The notes under the pieces: model-generated | Seen by the model: the letters and a program-made list of their open reading frames with translations, nothing else | The model's database searches: none | Told to the model about the DNA's origin: nothing | Program-made: the position numbers and the translations under genes | Shown here: positions 8,249 through 17,619 of the stretch, one piece after another | Layout of the letters: each line of letters starts with the position of its first letter | Position numbering within the stretch: the stretch's first letter is position 1 | Source: H2-BAC3 sp045863035 | GTDB taxonomy: Bacteria > Bacteroidota > Ignavibacteria > Ignavibacteriales > Ignavibacteriaceae | NCBI GenBank assembly: GCA_045863035.1 | Contig: BTUV01000007.1 | Span: forward strand, 1 to 64,000 | Length of the DNA stretch: 64,000 nucleotides | Direction of reading: 5' to 3'

Positions 8249-9181
8249 TTATTTCTGCGGTAATCGCTCGGCATAAAGTTTGGAAATTTCTGCCCCGATC
8301 AGGAAAACATAAGCAGAATAGTAAATCCAGAAAGCAATTACCACCACAAGGGCATAAGCGCCGTAAATTTTTCCGTAACTTGCGAAATTATAAACATAAT
8401 AACCAAATATCTGCTTTGCAATTTCCCATGCAATTGCAGCGGTTAACGCCCCGACAAAAACTGCTCTTCTTCTGAGCTTCACCGCCGGCACAACTCTGTA
8501 TAAAAATAAGAACATTCCAAAAACAATAGATACCGAGAACACTGTCGAATAGAGTTTTGGGATATACTCAAATCCGATGAAGTCTATTGTTCCTGCTGAA
8601 AATGAGATATTGTTAAGTACCTCAAGCACCGGCAGCAGAAGAGTTGCAGCCAGAAAGATAAACATCATCAGAAAAATCAAACCTATATCCCTCAGCTTGC
8701 CCACAAAGAAATTAACATCTGCCCCACCCTTAAAAATTCTGCTTAAAATGGTTCTGATACTGCTGAATAAGCTGGATGCCGCAAAAAGCAGACCAAGTCC
8801 GCCGATAATACCGGCAACATTACGGTACTGGATAACTTCAGTGATTCTGTTAAACAATATCTGTTTAACAAATTGTGAATACGCTTCATAAGGTATAATG
8901 GTATCAATAAAGGTATTAATCTGCACTTCCACTTCCGCGGAGTCCAGAAATATACCAAGTATCCAGAAGAGAATAAGTACCAGCGGAATGATACAAACAA
9001 ATAACGAAAAGGCCAGACTTCCCGAATAAAGGAACAAATGATCTTCATCAATTCTGTCTATCAACCCGATTATATAATGGCGGAAGAATCCGATGAGCCC
9101 TCCGACTTTCGGGGAGAACCGAGATAGCAGACGCAGTTTCCGCTTCAGGGTTTCAACCCATATATATATCCTATCTTTCAT
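8249..9181 (-). CDS. YihY/BrkB family membrane protein
   Basis: About 310 residues with six hydrophobic helices and the family's charged cytoplasmic ends, including the FRHYIIGLIDRIDEDHLFLYSGSLAFSLF region and the late YGAYALVVVIAFWIYYSAYVFLIGAEI helix pair. Members were once called RNase BN but are now taken as membrane proteins of unclear role, perhaps transport. A TTG nine codons earlier (9208) would give 319 residues, but the ATG at 9181 fits the family start better. It is transcribed leftwards, after purL, with no clear terminator between them. Confidence 0.85.
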   Translation of the reverse strand: MKDRIYIWVETLKRKLRLLSRFSPKVGGLIGFFRHYIIGLIDRIDEDHLFLYSGSLAFSLFVCIIPLVLILFWILGIFLDSAEVEVQINTFIDTIIPYEAYSQFVKQILFNRITEVIQYRNVAGIIGGLGLLFAASSLFSSIRTILSRIFKGGADVNFFVGKLRDIGLIFLMMFIFLAATLLLPVLEVLNNISFSAGTIDFIGFEYIPKLYSTVFSVSIVFGMFLFLYRVVPAVKLRRRAVFVGALTAAIAWEIAKQIFGYYVYNFASYGKIYGAYALVVVIAFWIYYSAYVFLIGAEISKLYAERLPQK

Positions 9182-9240
9182 CAGGTCAGATGCAATAGCT
9201 GAGGACAAAAAAAGCGCTCATTTGCCCACTTGTTAAAAAC

Positions 9241-11463
9241 TTATGACCCATGCTCCATAATCCGTGATATTGCATGAAAATACCGGTCGGCAAGCTCAGT
9301 CAGTTCAAACTCATAACTGTTAATTTTTAGCTTCTTTCCCCCGGTAACTCCTGCTCTTATATACTCCTGCCTTTGTTCTGACAGATACTTCTCTACTGAA
9401 CCGGCGTTTTCGGGAGTAACTGATATGATTACTCTCGACTGCGTTTCCGAAAAAAATGTAAAGTCTTCCCTTGTGCCCTGAGGAAGCAGTACCTCCGCGC
9501 CTGTTACATTGTCCTGATTCATGATGCAGCACTCTGCAAGGGCAACCGCAGTTCCTCCGTCTGATATATCATGTGCTGACAAAACCAATCCCGAACGAAT
9601 CAGAGCAAGAAGTGAATCGTGCAGTTTTTTCTCTTTTTCAAGATCGAGTTTCGGACAGTCTCCTTTAACCATTCCATGAACCGATTTGAGATATTCCGAG
9701 CCGCCAATTTCTTCTGCATCACTTCCCAGTATATATATTATGCTTCCTTCACGGGTGAAGTAACTCCCGGTAATATGAGTAAGGTCTTCAATCAGGCCAA
9801 GCATTCCGATAGTTGGTGTAGGATAAACTGCGCTATCCGGAGACTCATTATAAAAGCTGACGTTACCGCCTGTAACCGGAGTATCAAGATATCTGCATGC
9901 TTCTCCCATTCCCGCAATGGCTTCGGTAAACTGCCAGTACATCTCCGGCTTATAAGGGTTGCCAAAATTTAAACAGTTGGTAATAGCCAGAGGAACAGCT
10001 CCGGTACAAACCACATTACGGGCAGATTCAGCAACAGCTATTTTAGTACCTTCACGAGGATTAAGATATACATACCTCCCGTTGCAATCGGTCTTTAGCG
10101 CGAGCGCTTTCCGTGTGCCTTTAATATATACAACTGCGGCATCACAGCCCGGACCAATCACAGTCGCGGTCTGCACCATTGAATCATACTGCCGGTATGC
10201 CCACTGCTTTGAGGCAATGTTAGGCGAGCTCATCAGAAGCAGGAGCGCGGACCTGCAATCCGTTTCGGGCAGCTCTTCTTTTCTGAAAGAATGCACCTCA
10301 TCAAGGTAAGCCGGTCTTACGGTTTCGCGTATATATACCGGCGCTCCCCCTCCGAGCACTAAATCATACGGCGGAACTGAAGCCATCCGCACCCCATCAT
10401 AATCTATATTGAGTATGCCCGTTGAAGTCACTTCCCCTACTTCGGAACAGTTCAAATCCCACTTGTCAAAAACAGCTTTAATTTCGGCTTCTTTTCCTTT
10501 TTTCCCCACCACAAGCATTCTCTCCTGACTTTCTGAAAGCATGATTTCATAAGCAGTCATTTGTTTTTCCCTCAGGGGCACTTTGTTAAGGTTAACATTC
10601 ATCCCTGAATTTCCTTTCGCGCTCATCTCAGTAGTTGAGCAGCTTATCCCTGCAGCACCCATATCCTGAATGCCTGTAATCAATTTTTTTTGAATTACTT
10701 CCAGAGTGGCCTCAAGCAGCAGTTTTTCAGTGAAGGGGTCGCCAACCTGGACGGAAGGTCTTTTAGCTTCAGACTCTTCTGAAATTTCCTCAGAGGCAAA
10801 CGTTGCCCCGTGAATACCGTCTCTCCCGGTTGAAGAACCCACAATAAATACCGGATTTCCCTCCCCTTCGGCGGTTGCGGATGCAGTTTCACCAGTTTTG
10901 ACCAGTCCCACCGCCATTGCGTTTACTAAAGGATTCCCTTTATAAGCATTCTCAAAGTAAATCTCACCTCCTACGGTTGGCACACCAAAACTATTTCCAT
11001 AGTCTCCAATCCCTTTTACCACTCCCTCAAACAAATATCTGGTGCGCGCATCATCAAGTTCGCCGAATCTGAGTGAGTTGAGGCAGGCAATCGGCCGTGC
11101 ACCCATGGTAAATATATCACGTAGAATACCCCCGACTCCGGTAGCAGCTCCCTGATACGGTTCAACAGCGGAAGGATGATTATGACTCTCAATTTTGAAC
11201 GCAACCGCAAGACCGTCTCCGATATCAACAAGACCTGCATTTTCATCCCCGGCTCCGACCAAAAGTCTCCCCCCTGATCGTGGAAGTGTTTTAAGCTGAA
11301 TGATTGAGTTTTTATAGCTGCAATGCTCTGACCACATCACACTGAACACACCCAGTTCAGTAAATGTTGGTACTCTCCCTAAAATTTTCAGAATTTTCTG
11401 ATATTCATCTTCATTTAATCCATGTTGAGCCGCCAGTTCCGCGGTTATTTCCGGTTCTTTCAT
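9241..11463 (-). CDS. purL: Phosphoribosylformylglycinamidine synthase II, small PurL type
   Basis: The 740-residue ATP-dependent enzyme makes FGAM from FGAR in purine synthesis. Its length marks the small PurL form, which needs separate PurS and PurQ subunits; neither gene is in this window. Visible motifs are SEHCSYKNS near 45-53, the ATP/Mg region VGAGDENAG, and SHNHPSAVEPYQGAATGVGG near 93-112. Two homologous halves are seen, the second starting near residue 400. The start ATG has an AGGA Shine-Dalgarno about 6 nt upstream. It points away from proC. Confidence 0.97.
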   Translation of the reverse strand: MKEPEITAELAAQHGLNEDEYQKILKILGRVPTFTELGVFSVMWSEHCSYKNSIIQLKTLPRSGGRLLVGAGDENAGLVDIGDGLAVAFKIESHNHPSAVEPYQGAATGVGGILRDIFTMGARPIACLNSLRFGELDDARTRYLFEGVVKGIGDYGNSFGVPTVGGEIYFENAYKGNPLVNAMAVGLVKTGETASATAEGEGNPVFIVGSSTGRDGIHGATFASEEISEESEAKRPSVQVGDPFTEKLLLEATLEVIQKKLITGIQDMGAAGISCSTTEMSAKGNSGMNVNLNKVPLREKQMTAYEIMLSESQERMLVVGKKGKEAEIKAVFDKWDLNCSEVGEVTSTGILNIDYDGVRMASVPPYDLVLGGGAPVYIRETVRPAYLDEVHSFRKEELPETDCRSALLLLMSSPNIASKQWAYRQYDSMVQTATVIGPGCDAAVVYIKGTRKALALKTDCNGRYVYLNPREGTKIAVAESARNVVCTGAVPLAITNCLNFGNPYKPEMYWQFTEAIAGMGEACRYLDTPVTGGNVSFYNESPDSAVYPTPTIGMLGLIEDLTHITGSYFTREGSIIYILGSDAEEIGGSEYLKSVHGMVKGDCPKLDLEKEKKLHDSLLALIRSGLVLSAHDISDGGTAVALAECCIMNQDNVTGAEVLLPQGTREDFTFFSETQSRVIISVTPENAGSVEKYLSEQRQEYIRAGVTGGKKLKINSYEFELTELADRYFHAISRIMEHGS

Positions 11464-11656
11464 CTGTCCTGATTCTTTGAGATTTTAATCGGAAAGATAC
11501 TGAAATTCGGGCTCTGATTTTTCTGAAACGGAATTGAATAGGCGGATAAATTAATCAAAGCAAAACATTCATTTCTATAATACAACATCACTCAACGACC
11601 GATTTGCCAATGTTCCTCCGGTAAAATCCTGTATATTGCAAATTGCTTCAAAAAAA

Positions 11657-12478
11657 ATGCGGATTACTGTCTTGTCACGAAAAAACATTGCAATATTGGG
11701 TGGGGGAAACATTGGCTCTGCCATAGCCATGGGGCTGGCTAAATCACAATTATTCCCGGCTGAGTCGATCATAATCACCAGAAAAAACAGGGAGTCCCAG
11801 TTTTCACACCTCCAAATGGGGTTTGATGTTCTTTCAACTAATTTGCAGGCAGTCCGCTCATCCGGGATCATCATACTCTGTGTTCAGCCGGGGCAGCTCA
11901 ATGACCTGCTTGAGGAAATTGCTCCCCAGATTCAGAAAGATCATATTATCATCTCAGTAGTTTCAGGCGCACTTATTAACGACATTAAACAGCGATGCAA
12001 CAATAAAGGAGTGATTGTGCGGGCGATGCCGAACACTGCAATTTCGATACGTGAATCGATGACCTGCCTCACTTCTGACTCCGAAGAGGGTCTTGAAACA
12101 GCAAAAGAAATCTTTGATGCACTTGGTGTTTCGATTGTTATTCCTGAAGAATTAATGGTTCCGGCTACAGCTCTTTGTGCCTGCGGAACTGCTTTTTTTC
12201 TCCGGGCTGTAAGGGCGGCTTCACAAGGCGGAATTGAAATCGGTTTTCATGCAGAAGATGCACTTTTTATGGCTGCACAGACTGCTAAAGGCGCGGCTGC
12301 GCTTATTCTTAACGGACGGAAACACCCTGAAGGTGAGGTTGACAAAGTAACCACTCCGCGGGGTTGTACTATTTCAGGACTTAATGAGATGGAGCATCAT
12401 GGTTTCAGTTCTGCCATGATTAAAGGAATTACCACCGCTGCTGAAAAGGCCGCAAAACTTTACTCTCCGGCAGAATGA
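11657..12478 (+). CDS. proC: Pyrroline-5-carboxylate reductase
   Basis: About 273 residues. It reduces 1-pyrroline-5-carboxylate to L-proline with NAD(P)H. The N-terminal Rossmann motif is AILGGGNIGSAIAMGLAKS. It is followed by VVSGA, the substrate-binding RAMPNTAISIRESMT stretch and the C-terminal dimer helix motif VTTPRGCTISGLNEME. The ATG at 11657 is preferred; a TTG at 11636 would add seven residues. Its stop overlaps the start of the histidine-kinase gene (ATGA), so proline synthesis and a two-component system are translationally coupled here. Confidence 0.93.
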   Translation: MRITVLSRKNIAILGGGNIGSAIAMGLAKSQLFPAESIIITRKNRESQFSHLQMGFDVLSTNLQAVRSSGIIILCVQPGQLNDLLEEIAPQIQKDHIIISVVSGALINDIKQRCNNKGVIVRAMPNTAISIRESMTCLTSDSEEGLETAKEIFDALGVSIVIPEELMVPATALCACGTAFFLRAVRAASQGGIEIGFHAEDALFMAAQTAKGAAALILNGRKHPEGEVDKVTTPRGCTISGLNEMEHHGFSSAMIKGITTAAEKAAKLYSPAE

Positions 12479-13929
12479 AGATGAAGAATCATTATGTCAG
12501 CTTTAACGCGTTGAATGAATTCTCCGAATACTGCTTTCTTGTGGATGCATCCGGAGTACTTCTGGATGTAAACAAAGCAGTAATTCTGGATATGAAAGTG
12601 CCGAAGGAAGAAATGCAGGGAACCCCTTTCTACACATGGCTTCATCCTGCTTCCATCCTTAAAGCTGAAAATGCCCTCATCAGAGCAAATGAAAATTCTG
12701 CCACTATTGAGATTGAGTGCAAACTGCGTCTCTATGGTGATGTCTTCTGCGATTCGAAAATGTATTTTTCCAGTTTTAAAATTCCTACTGATACCAAAAG
12801 AAATAAAATACTGATTATCGGAAAAAATGTAACAGAGGAGAAAAAGCGGGAAACCGATTTGCTCAGGTTTTACTTCGTCGCGCAGAATACGGTAAATCCA
12901 TTGCAAATTACTGATTTAAGCGGTAAGATGATTTATGTTAATCCCGCATTCATCAAGACCAGCGGTTACTCAGAAGAAGAACTCATTGGTAAAAATCCAT
13001 CCGTTTTCGGAAGTAAAAAATACCCAAGAAAATTCTGGGATAAAATGTGGAACACCATCACAGCCGGGAAAGTATGGGTTGGAGAGGTTGAGAATAAAAA
13101 GAAAAACGGTGAACCCTTTCACACCCAACTGCTTGTCTCCCCTATTATTAATAACGATAAGCAGGTCATCGGGTTCTTTGGTATTCACCGTGACCTGACG
13201 GAGAAAAGGAATTTTGAAAAACAGCTTATCCACACACAAAAAATGGAAAGCATCGGAACCCTGGCAGCCGGTGTTGCTCATGAAGTGGGTAATCCTCTTG
13301 CATCAATCTCCGCACTGGTGCAGCTTATCCTCCGCACCAGTGATGATCCCTTCACAAAAGAAAAACTTGATCTGGTTAAAAGCCAGATTAACCGTATTTC
13401 CAAAATCATCCGTGATCTTGTGGATTTTTCACGTCCCTCAAATTATGAGATGCGCCTGACAGACCTGAATGCAAACGTGAAGGAGTCCATTGAGATTGTA
13501 CAGGTCGGCAAGAAAGCAAAAAACATTTCATTTAAATCTGATTTCGATCAGAATATCGCCCCTATTCCGCTCGTGGCGGATCAGCTTCAGCAGGTTTTTG
13601 TTAACATCCTGATTAACGCGGTTGATTCAGTCGCCGATCGAATTTCCCAGACCGAAGATCACCGCGGGATAATAAAGATAAAAACTTCATTCGATTCTGA
13701 ACATGTATATATAACTTTTGAAGACAATGGTCAGGGTATTGATGAAGCGCATATTGCAAAAGTTTTTGAACCGTTTTTTACCACAAAAAAAGAAGGTAAA
13801 GGCACGGGTCTGGGGCTCTGGGTGAGTATCGGTATTATCCAGAGTTTCGGAGGTGAAATTAAAGTTAATAGTATTCCAGGGGAGTGGACCCGTTTTACCG
13901 TCCAGCTCCCGATATATACAAATTATTAA
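12475..13929 (+). CDS. PAS-domain sensor histidine kinase
   Basis: The 484-residue kinase has no membrane helix, so it should sense a cytoplasmic signal. Two PAS domains (about 10-125 and 131-245, the second with VNPAFIKTSGYSEEELIGKNP) precede a HisKA helix with phospho-acceptor H269 (VAHEVGNPLASIS) and a HATPase domain with N box NILINAVDSV, G1 DNGQGID and G2 KGTGLGLW. This is the NtrB-like class that often works with sigma-54 activators. The sigma-54 response regulator follows 11 nt downstream and is the likely partner. Confidence 0.92.
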   Translation: MKMKNHYVSFNALNEFSEYCFLVDASGVLLDVNKAVILDMKVPKEEMQGTPFYTWLHPASILKAENALIRANENSATIEIECKLRLYGDVFCDSKMYFSSFKIPTDTKRNKILIIGKNVTEEKKRETDLLRFYFVAQNTVNPLQITDLSGKMIYVNPAFIKTSGYSEEELIGKNPSVFGSKKYPRKFWDKMWNTITAGKVWVGEVENKKKNGEPFHTQLLVSPIINNDKQVIGFFGIHRDLTEKRNFEKQLIHTQKMESIGTLAAGVAHEVGNPLASISALVQLILRTSDDPFTKEKLDLVKSQINRISKIIRDLVDFSRPSNYEMRLTDLNANVKESIEIVQVGKKAKNISFKSDFDQNIAPIPLVADQLQQVFVNILINAVDSVADRISQTEDHRGIIKIKTSFDSEHVYITFEDNGQGIDEAHIAKVFEPFFTTKKEGKGTGLGLWVSIGIIQSFGGEIKVNSIPGEWTRFTVQLPIYTNY

Positions 13930-13940
13930 GGACAGAGGTC

Positions 13941-15296
13941 ATGCCTGAAAAAATATTAGTTGTTGATGATGAAGATATCATAAGAGATACGATTTCCGTT
14001 GTGCTGAAAAAAGAGGGTTACCTGGTTGATGAGGCAGAAAACGGACTTGTTGCATTTAACAAAGTGCAGGAAAATTTTTATGATTTAGTGATTACAGATA
14101 TCGAAATGCCTGAGATGAAAGGCATCGAACTGCTGGAGCGCTCCGCAAAGGCACAATCCAATGCTTCATTCATTATAATCACCGCTTACGGTTCGCTTGA
14201 TACCGCAATACGCGCACTGCGTTCCGGTGCAAATGATTATATACTGAAACCTGTTGAGTTTGATGAACTGCTTATTAAAATTAACCGCCTCTTTGAAACC
14301 CGCCGTCTGATATTAGAAAATCAGATGCTGAGAAGAGAAGTGCAACGGGATTTTGATTATTCTAACTTCATCGGTAAAAGTCCGGCAATGAAGCGTATTT
14401 TTGATATTATTTCAGCAGTTGGCCCCACTGAATCAACCGTACTGATTACCGGTAACAGCGGCACCGGTAAGGAGCTGACAGCGCGCGCCATACATCAGGC
14501 GAGCAAAAGAAAAAACAGACCTTTTCTTGCAGTGAACTGCGGAGCTATTTCAGAGAACCTGATTGAGAGCGAACTTTTCGGTCATAAAAAAGGAGCGTTC
14601 ACAGGTGCAAGTAATGACAAAGAAGGTTACCTCAAAGCCGCAGATGGCGGTACACTTTTTCTTGATGAAATAAGTGAAATGCCGCAGCAGCTTCAGGTAA
14701 AGCTCCTCCGTGTTATTCAGGAAAGAGAATGTACGCCGGTAGGGTCAACTGTTTCACTTCCGATTAATGTGCGCTTTATCGCTTCCACAAACCGCAATCT
14801 GCGCGAAGAAATTACCAAAGGTACATTCCGTGAGGATCTGTATTACAGGTTAAATGTAGTTGAATTAAAAATGCCTTCTCTGCGCGAAAGAAAAACAGAT
14901 ATCCCTCTGCTCATTGACCACTTTCTTGATAAATTCCGCAAGGAAATGGGAAGAAGCATCAAGGGTGTTGACCATAAAGCAATGAAAGCTCTCATCAGCT
15001 ATGACTGGCGCGGCGAAGTCAGAGAACTTGCCAATGTTATGGAGCGCGCTGTTATCTTCGCGGATAATGAATATATCGGCGTGGAAGAACTTCCTGATTA
15101 CTTTAAGTCTGATAAGGATACTGCTAATCAGGAAAAAATCGGTGTGCTTGATGAATATATACGCAAAGTTGAGCGCGACTACATCGTAAAGACACTCGAA
15201 ACATACAATTATGACAAAGAACAGGTAGCCATGGCGCTTGATCTCGGTCTTTCTACTCTCTATCGCAAAATAAAAGAACTGGGAATAGAAGTATGA
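13941..15296 (+). CDS. Sigma-54-dependent response regulator, NtrC family
   Basis: The 451-residue protein has a receiver domain (about 1-120; D53 in VITDIEMP is the phosphorylation site), an AAA+ domain (about 143-385) with Walker A GNSGTGKE, the sigma-54 contact loop GAFTGA, and Walker B GGTLFLDE, and a Fis-type helix-turn-helix at the end (VAMALDLGLSTLYRKIKE). It activates promoters read by RpoN. The start at MPEKILVVDDE was chosen because earlier in-frame codons lie inside the kinase gene, and a GGACAG sequence precedes it. Its last codons GAA-GTA-TGA are already part of the repeat tract that follows. Confidence 0.95.
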   Translation: MPEKILVVDDEDIIRDTISVVLKKEGYLVDEAENGLVAFNKVQENFYDLVITDIEMPEMKGIELLERSAKAQSNASFIIITAYGSLDTAIRALRSGANDYILKPVEFDELLIKINRLFETRRLILENQMLRREVQRDFDYSNFIGKSPAMKRIFDIISAVGPTESTVLITGNSGTGKELTARAIHQASKRKNRPFLAVNCGAISENLIESELFGHKKGAFTGASNDKEGYLKAADGGTLFLDEISEMPQQLQVKLLRVIQERECTPVGSTVSLPINVRFIASTNRNLREEITKGTFREDLYYRLNVVELKMPSLRERKTDIPLLIDHFLDKFRKEMGRSIKGVDHKAMKALISYDWRGEVRELANVMERAVIFADNEYIGVEELPDYFKSDKDTANQEKIGVLDEYIRKVERDYIVKTLETYNYDKEQVAMALDLGLSTLYRKIKELGIEV

Positions 15297-15356
15297 ATTA
15301 TGAAGTATGAATTATGAAGTATGAAGTATGAAGTATGAAGTATGAAGTATGAATTG
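15293..15356. repeat. Tandem GAAGTATG / GAATTATG repeat tract
   Basis: At least eight head-to-tail 7- to 8-nt words (TATGAAT, TATGAAG) begin within the stop codon of the response-regulator gene and run downstream. The word family recurs at four other places in the window. About 50 nt further on, 15404-15423 holds a TTATAATC...ATTCCC sequence that is also found after the tract near 42063. Confidence 0.8.
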
Positions 15357-15531
15357 GTTCATAATTTTCGTAAAGACGTGAGAGGAGAGTGTAAATTTAA
15401 TTGTTATAATCCTGACTATTCCCAAAACAAGGAAACATCGGGTTAAGCGGAAGCAGTTACAACTACAAAACTCATAACTTTACAGAAAATTTTACGTACT
15501 TTAGTGGTGTAAATAAATAAGTTTCAAAATC

Positions 15532-15538
15532 AGGAGGT
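15532..15538 (+). promoter_or_regulatory. Strong Shine-Dalgarno of the first STAS gene
   Basis: AGGAGGT lies 4 nt before the ATG at 15543. Many genes in this window have weak or no Shine-Dalgarno sequences, so this one suggests high translation. Confidence 0.6.
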
Positions 15539-15542
15539 CCTT

Positions 15543-15896
15543 ATGTTGTTTCAAGTCCGCCAGGAAAAAGGCATAATCATCATTACTGTAAAATCCCCTG
15601 TTTTTGATGAATCCTGCCAGGCGGAATTTCTAAAGCTTCTCGATGACCTGATTGCAAAAGGAGATGTTTTTATTGACTTGGATGTTTCTGAGGTCCGGTA
15701 TATAGATTTGGCCGGATTAAGTATGGTGACAAAAGGTATGATTAGGGCAAACGATGGCGGAGGAAAATTTACCATGATCAACACAACACCGGAACTTAAT
15801 TTTAAAATTGCAGAGCTAAGAGAGCAGTTATTTGCCTTTCATGACAAATTGATGAAGCATCTTGATACATTCCCTCCAAAGGACAAGTCTAACTGA
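15543..15896 (+). CDS. STAS-domain protein, anti-sigma-factor-antagonist-like
   Basis: The 117-residue single STAS domain has a hydrophobic first strand, then FIDLDVSEVRYIDLAGLSMVTKG. In RsbV and SpoIIAA the loop reads D-S-S/T-G, with the serine phosphorylated by the partner kinase. Here it reads D55-L56-A57-G58, so the phosphorylatable serine is missing. It may be a constitutively free antagonist, or may bind a partner other than an RsbW-like kinase. No kinase gene is adjacent. It is a single-gene unit with a strong ribosome-binding site. Confidence 0.85.
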   Translation: MLFQVRQEKGIIIITVKSPVFDESCQAEFLKLLDDLIAKGDVFIDLDVSEVRYIDLAGLSMVTKGMIRANDGGGKFTMINTTPELNFKIAELREQLFAFHDKLMKHLDTFPPKDKSN

Positions 15897-16020
15897 ATCC
15901 AGCAATTTCTGTCTGAGTATTCGTTGATTCAGATCTGAGATTCTGTAATAATAGCTTATCGCGCTATCAGCGGGCGACTTTTCCCTGTTTCATCAGCAGT
16001 TTCCGATTTATGTTACTTTG

Positions 16021-16509
16021 CTAATGCCTGAAAAAATTAAAAAATATTCGCTTCTCGCCGGCTAAATCTTCAATCACTACGCGCAATTCATCTTCTTTCG
16101 GAAAAGAATACCGGATACGCTTTGGAAAATCATGCTCTGCATTCTCAAAAATATACTCCTCCCCGTACGCTTTCAATGTAAATAAAATCTCTTTGCCATC
16201 ATTCTGGTCAGTTACCTGCGCGCCGTAGTAAAGGGAGTCGCCTGAAACAAACAATCGCATTTTTTCAGTGAGAAGTGAGTCTTCTGCTGACACTCTGAAC
16301 GTAAGCCCATCAAGAGTTGAGTTTTCATTTTTCCTCCAGACTTCATAAACTTTCCCACTACGTGTAATACGTATCCAGGTTCCTTCAAGCCGATGCAGGT
16401 CAGGAAGAATATCCTTCGCCGGTTTTACAGAATCACTTCCGCACCCTGCTAACAGTATTTGAGCAAGTAAAAGAAAAATAGCCATTCCGGCAGTTGTAAT
16501 GTGTTTCAT
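16021..16509 (-). CDS. Small lipoprotein with a DUF6265-like domain
   Basis: About 162 residues. The N terminus is a lipoprotein signal with the lipobox LLAGC (cleavage before the cysteine, near residue 22). The body contains LHRLEGTWIR near the start and NAEHDFPKRIRYSF near the end, the two blocks of the DUF6265 family. It is probably membrane-anchored in the periplasm, and its function is unknown. The ATG at 16509 was chosen because the signal peptide begins there; an upstream ATG at 16542 would put eleven unlikely residues in front. Confidence 0.75.
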   Translation of the reverse strand: MKHITTAGMAIFLLLAQILLAGCGSDSVKPAKDILPDLHRLEGTWIRITRSGKVYEVWRKNENSTLDGLTFRVSAEDSLLTEKMRLFVSGDSLYYGAQVTDQNDGKEILFTLKAYGEEYIFENAEHDFPKRIRYSFPKEDELRVVIEDLAGEKRIFFNFFRH

Positions 16510-16542
16510 ATTGCAAAATATTCCGATCAATCTATACTGCAA

Positions 16543-16890
16543 AATTACTTTAAGAATATGAAACTACGTCTAAAGATGTTTTACTAATAGACGAATGTTA
16601 AACATCGCCACCCCGGATCAGGAAATCACAACAAGTTGACTTCTCTCTTCATAATTGCTTCATCTCATCTTTGAGCTGCTGCTTTAAAACGTAACCTTGC
16701 GTTGCTATCGCTTACCTTGAACTGTTTTCTTTTTGTTTCAAATTATTATTGTGGTATAACAAGCGAGGTGATTATTTATTGCAAAATCTTGACGCCTATG
16801 AGTATATTTACATGTTCAAATAAAGCGGCAATCAGGCAATTGCTAAACATGCCGTTCAATAGTTGTATTATTATCAGAAAGGAATATTTT
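16543..16890. other. Intergenic stretch without a recognised element
   Basis: This 348-base divergent region lies between the lipoprotein gene and the YidB-like gene. No conserved RNA, repeat or convincing ORF is seen. It should hold both promoters, but none can be fixed with confidence. Confidence 0.5.
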
Positions 16891-17238
16891 ATGGGATTAC
16901 TTGATAATCTCAGTGGACAACTCGGCGGTCTTATGGGCAGCGGAGGACAAGGAGACCTGATAAATTCTGCTATGCAGATGATCAGCGGTGAAAAAGGGTT
17001 AAGCGGAATAGTGCAGATGTTCAATCAGGCAGGATTAGGAGAACAAGTGCAATCCTGGATTGGAAAAGGCGAAAATCTCCCAATTTCACCGGAACAAATT
17101 AAAAGCGTTCTGAGCAGCGATACCCTTAATTCGCTCGCCCAAACTCTCGGCATCAATGCCAGTGGAGCGGCTGATATGCTGTCAAATTTTTTACCTGGTG
17201 TGGTTGATCAGATGACCCCCAACGGTAAGATTGAATAA
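16891..17238 (+). CDS. YidB-like (DUF937) protein
   Basis: The 115-residue protein is glycine- and leucine-rich. Its MGLLDNLSGQLGGLMG opening and IKSVLSSDTLNSLAQTLGI / AADMLSNFLPGVVDQMTPNG end match the YidB/DUF937 family. The family has no fixed biochemical role. The ATG at 16891 has AGAAAGGAA just upstream and starts at the conserved N terminus; longer in-frame versions begin in non-conserved sequence. A perfect stem-loop follows the gene. Confidence 0.85.
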   Translation: MGLLDNLSGQLGGLMGSGGQGDLINSAMQMISGEKGLSGIVQMFNQAGLGEQVQSWIGKGENLPISPEQIKSVLSSDTLNSLAQTLGINASGAADMLSNFLPGVVDQMTPNGKIE

Positions 17239-17619
17239 TTGAATAAACACCGGCGGAGCGACAGTTCTCCGCCGGTATTGCTTTGAAATCAGTAATTCCC
17301 CCCATTTCCGGGTGAAAAAGAATTCTGAAAAACTCTTAAAAAAACCTCACTGTTATTCAGGTTTCTGACTCCACGAACAAGAAATCCCTCCCCTTTTACC
17401 CGCTGAGACCTTTAAAACCCCGCTTGAGTCATTTCAGAAATACCGTTAGTGTTGCCAATTACACCCCGCGCCTGACTATGGGAAAAAGGTACCAAAACAC
17501 CCCCAATAGTGACAGAATAACCTAAAATATCGTTTAGTTTTATATTTTTCTTTAAAAAGAGTATATTTTGATTTAGTTTTGGAAATTGATAAAAAAAAGA
17601 TCAGACCCAGGAGATTTAG
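17239..17619. other. Intergenic stretch between yidB-like and STAS genes
   Basis: Apart from the stem-loop at 17249-17276, these 381 bases hold no recognised feature. The last 90 bases are very AT-rich and end in AGGAGATTTAG, which supplies the ribosome-binding site of the STAS gene at 17620. Confidence 0.5.
17249..17276 (+). terminator. Stem-loop terminator after the YidB-like gene
   Basis: ACCGGCGGAG and CTCCGCCGGT form a perfect 10-bp stem with an 8-nt loop, 11 nt after the stop codon. The following run is only ATTGCTTTG, so termination may be weak. Confidence 0.6.

Noticed and set aside
13884..13940. Upstream extension of the response regulator
   Set aside because: The added residues come from inside the kinase gene in another frame, and the receiver domain starts normally at 13941.
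16702..16890. N-terminal extension of the YidB-like protein
   Set aside because: The sequence before 16891 has no family match, while a ribosome-binding site stands directly before the ATG at 16891.
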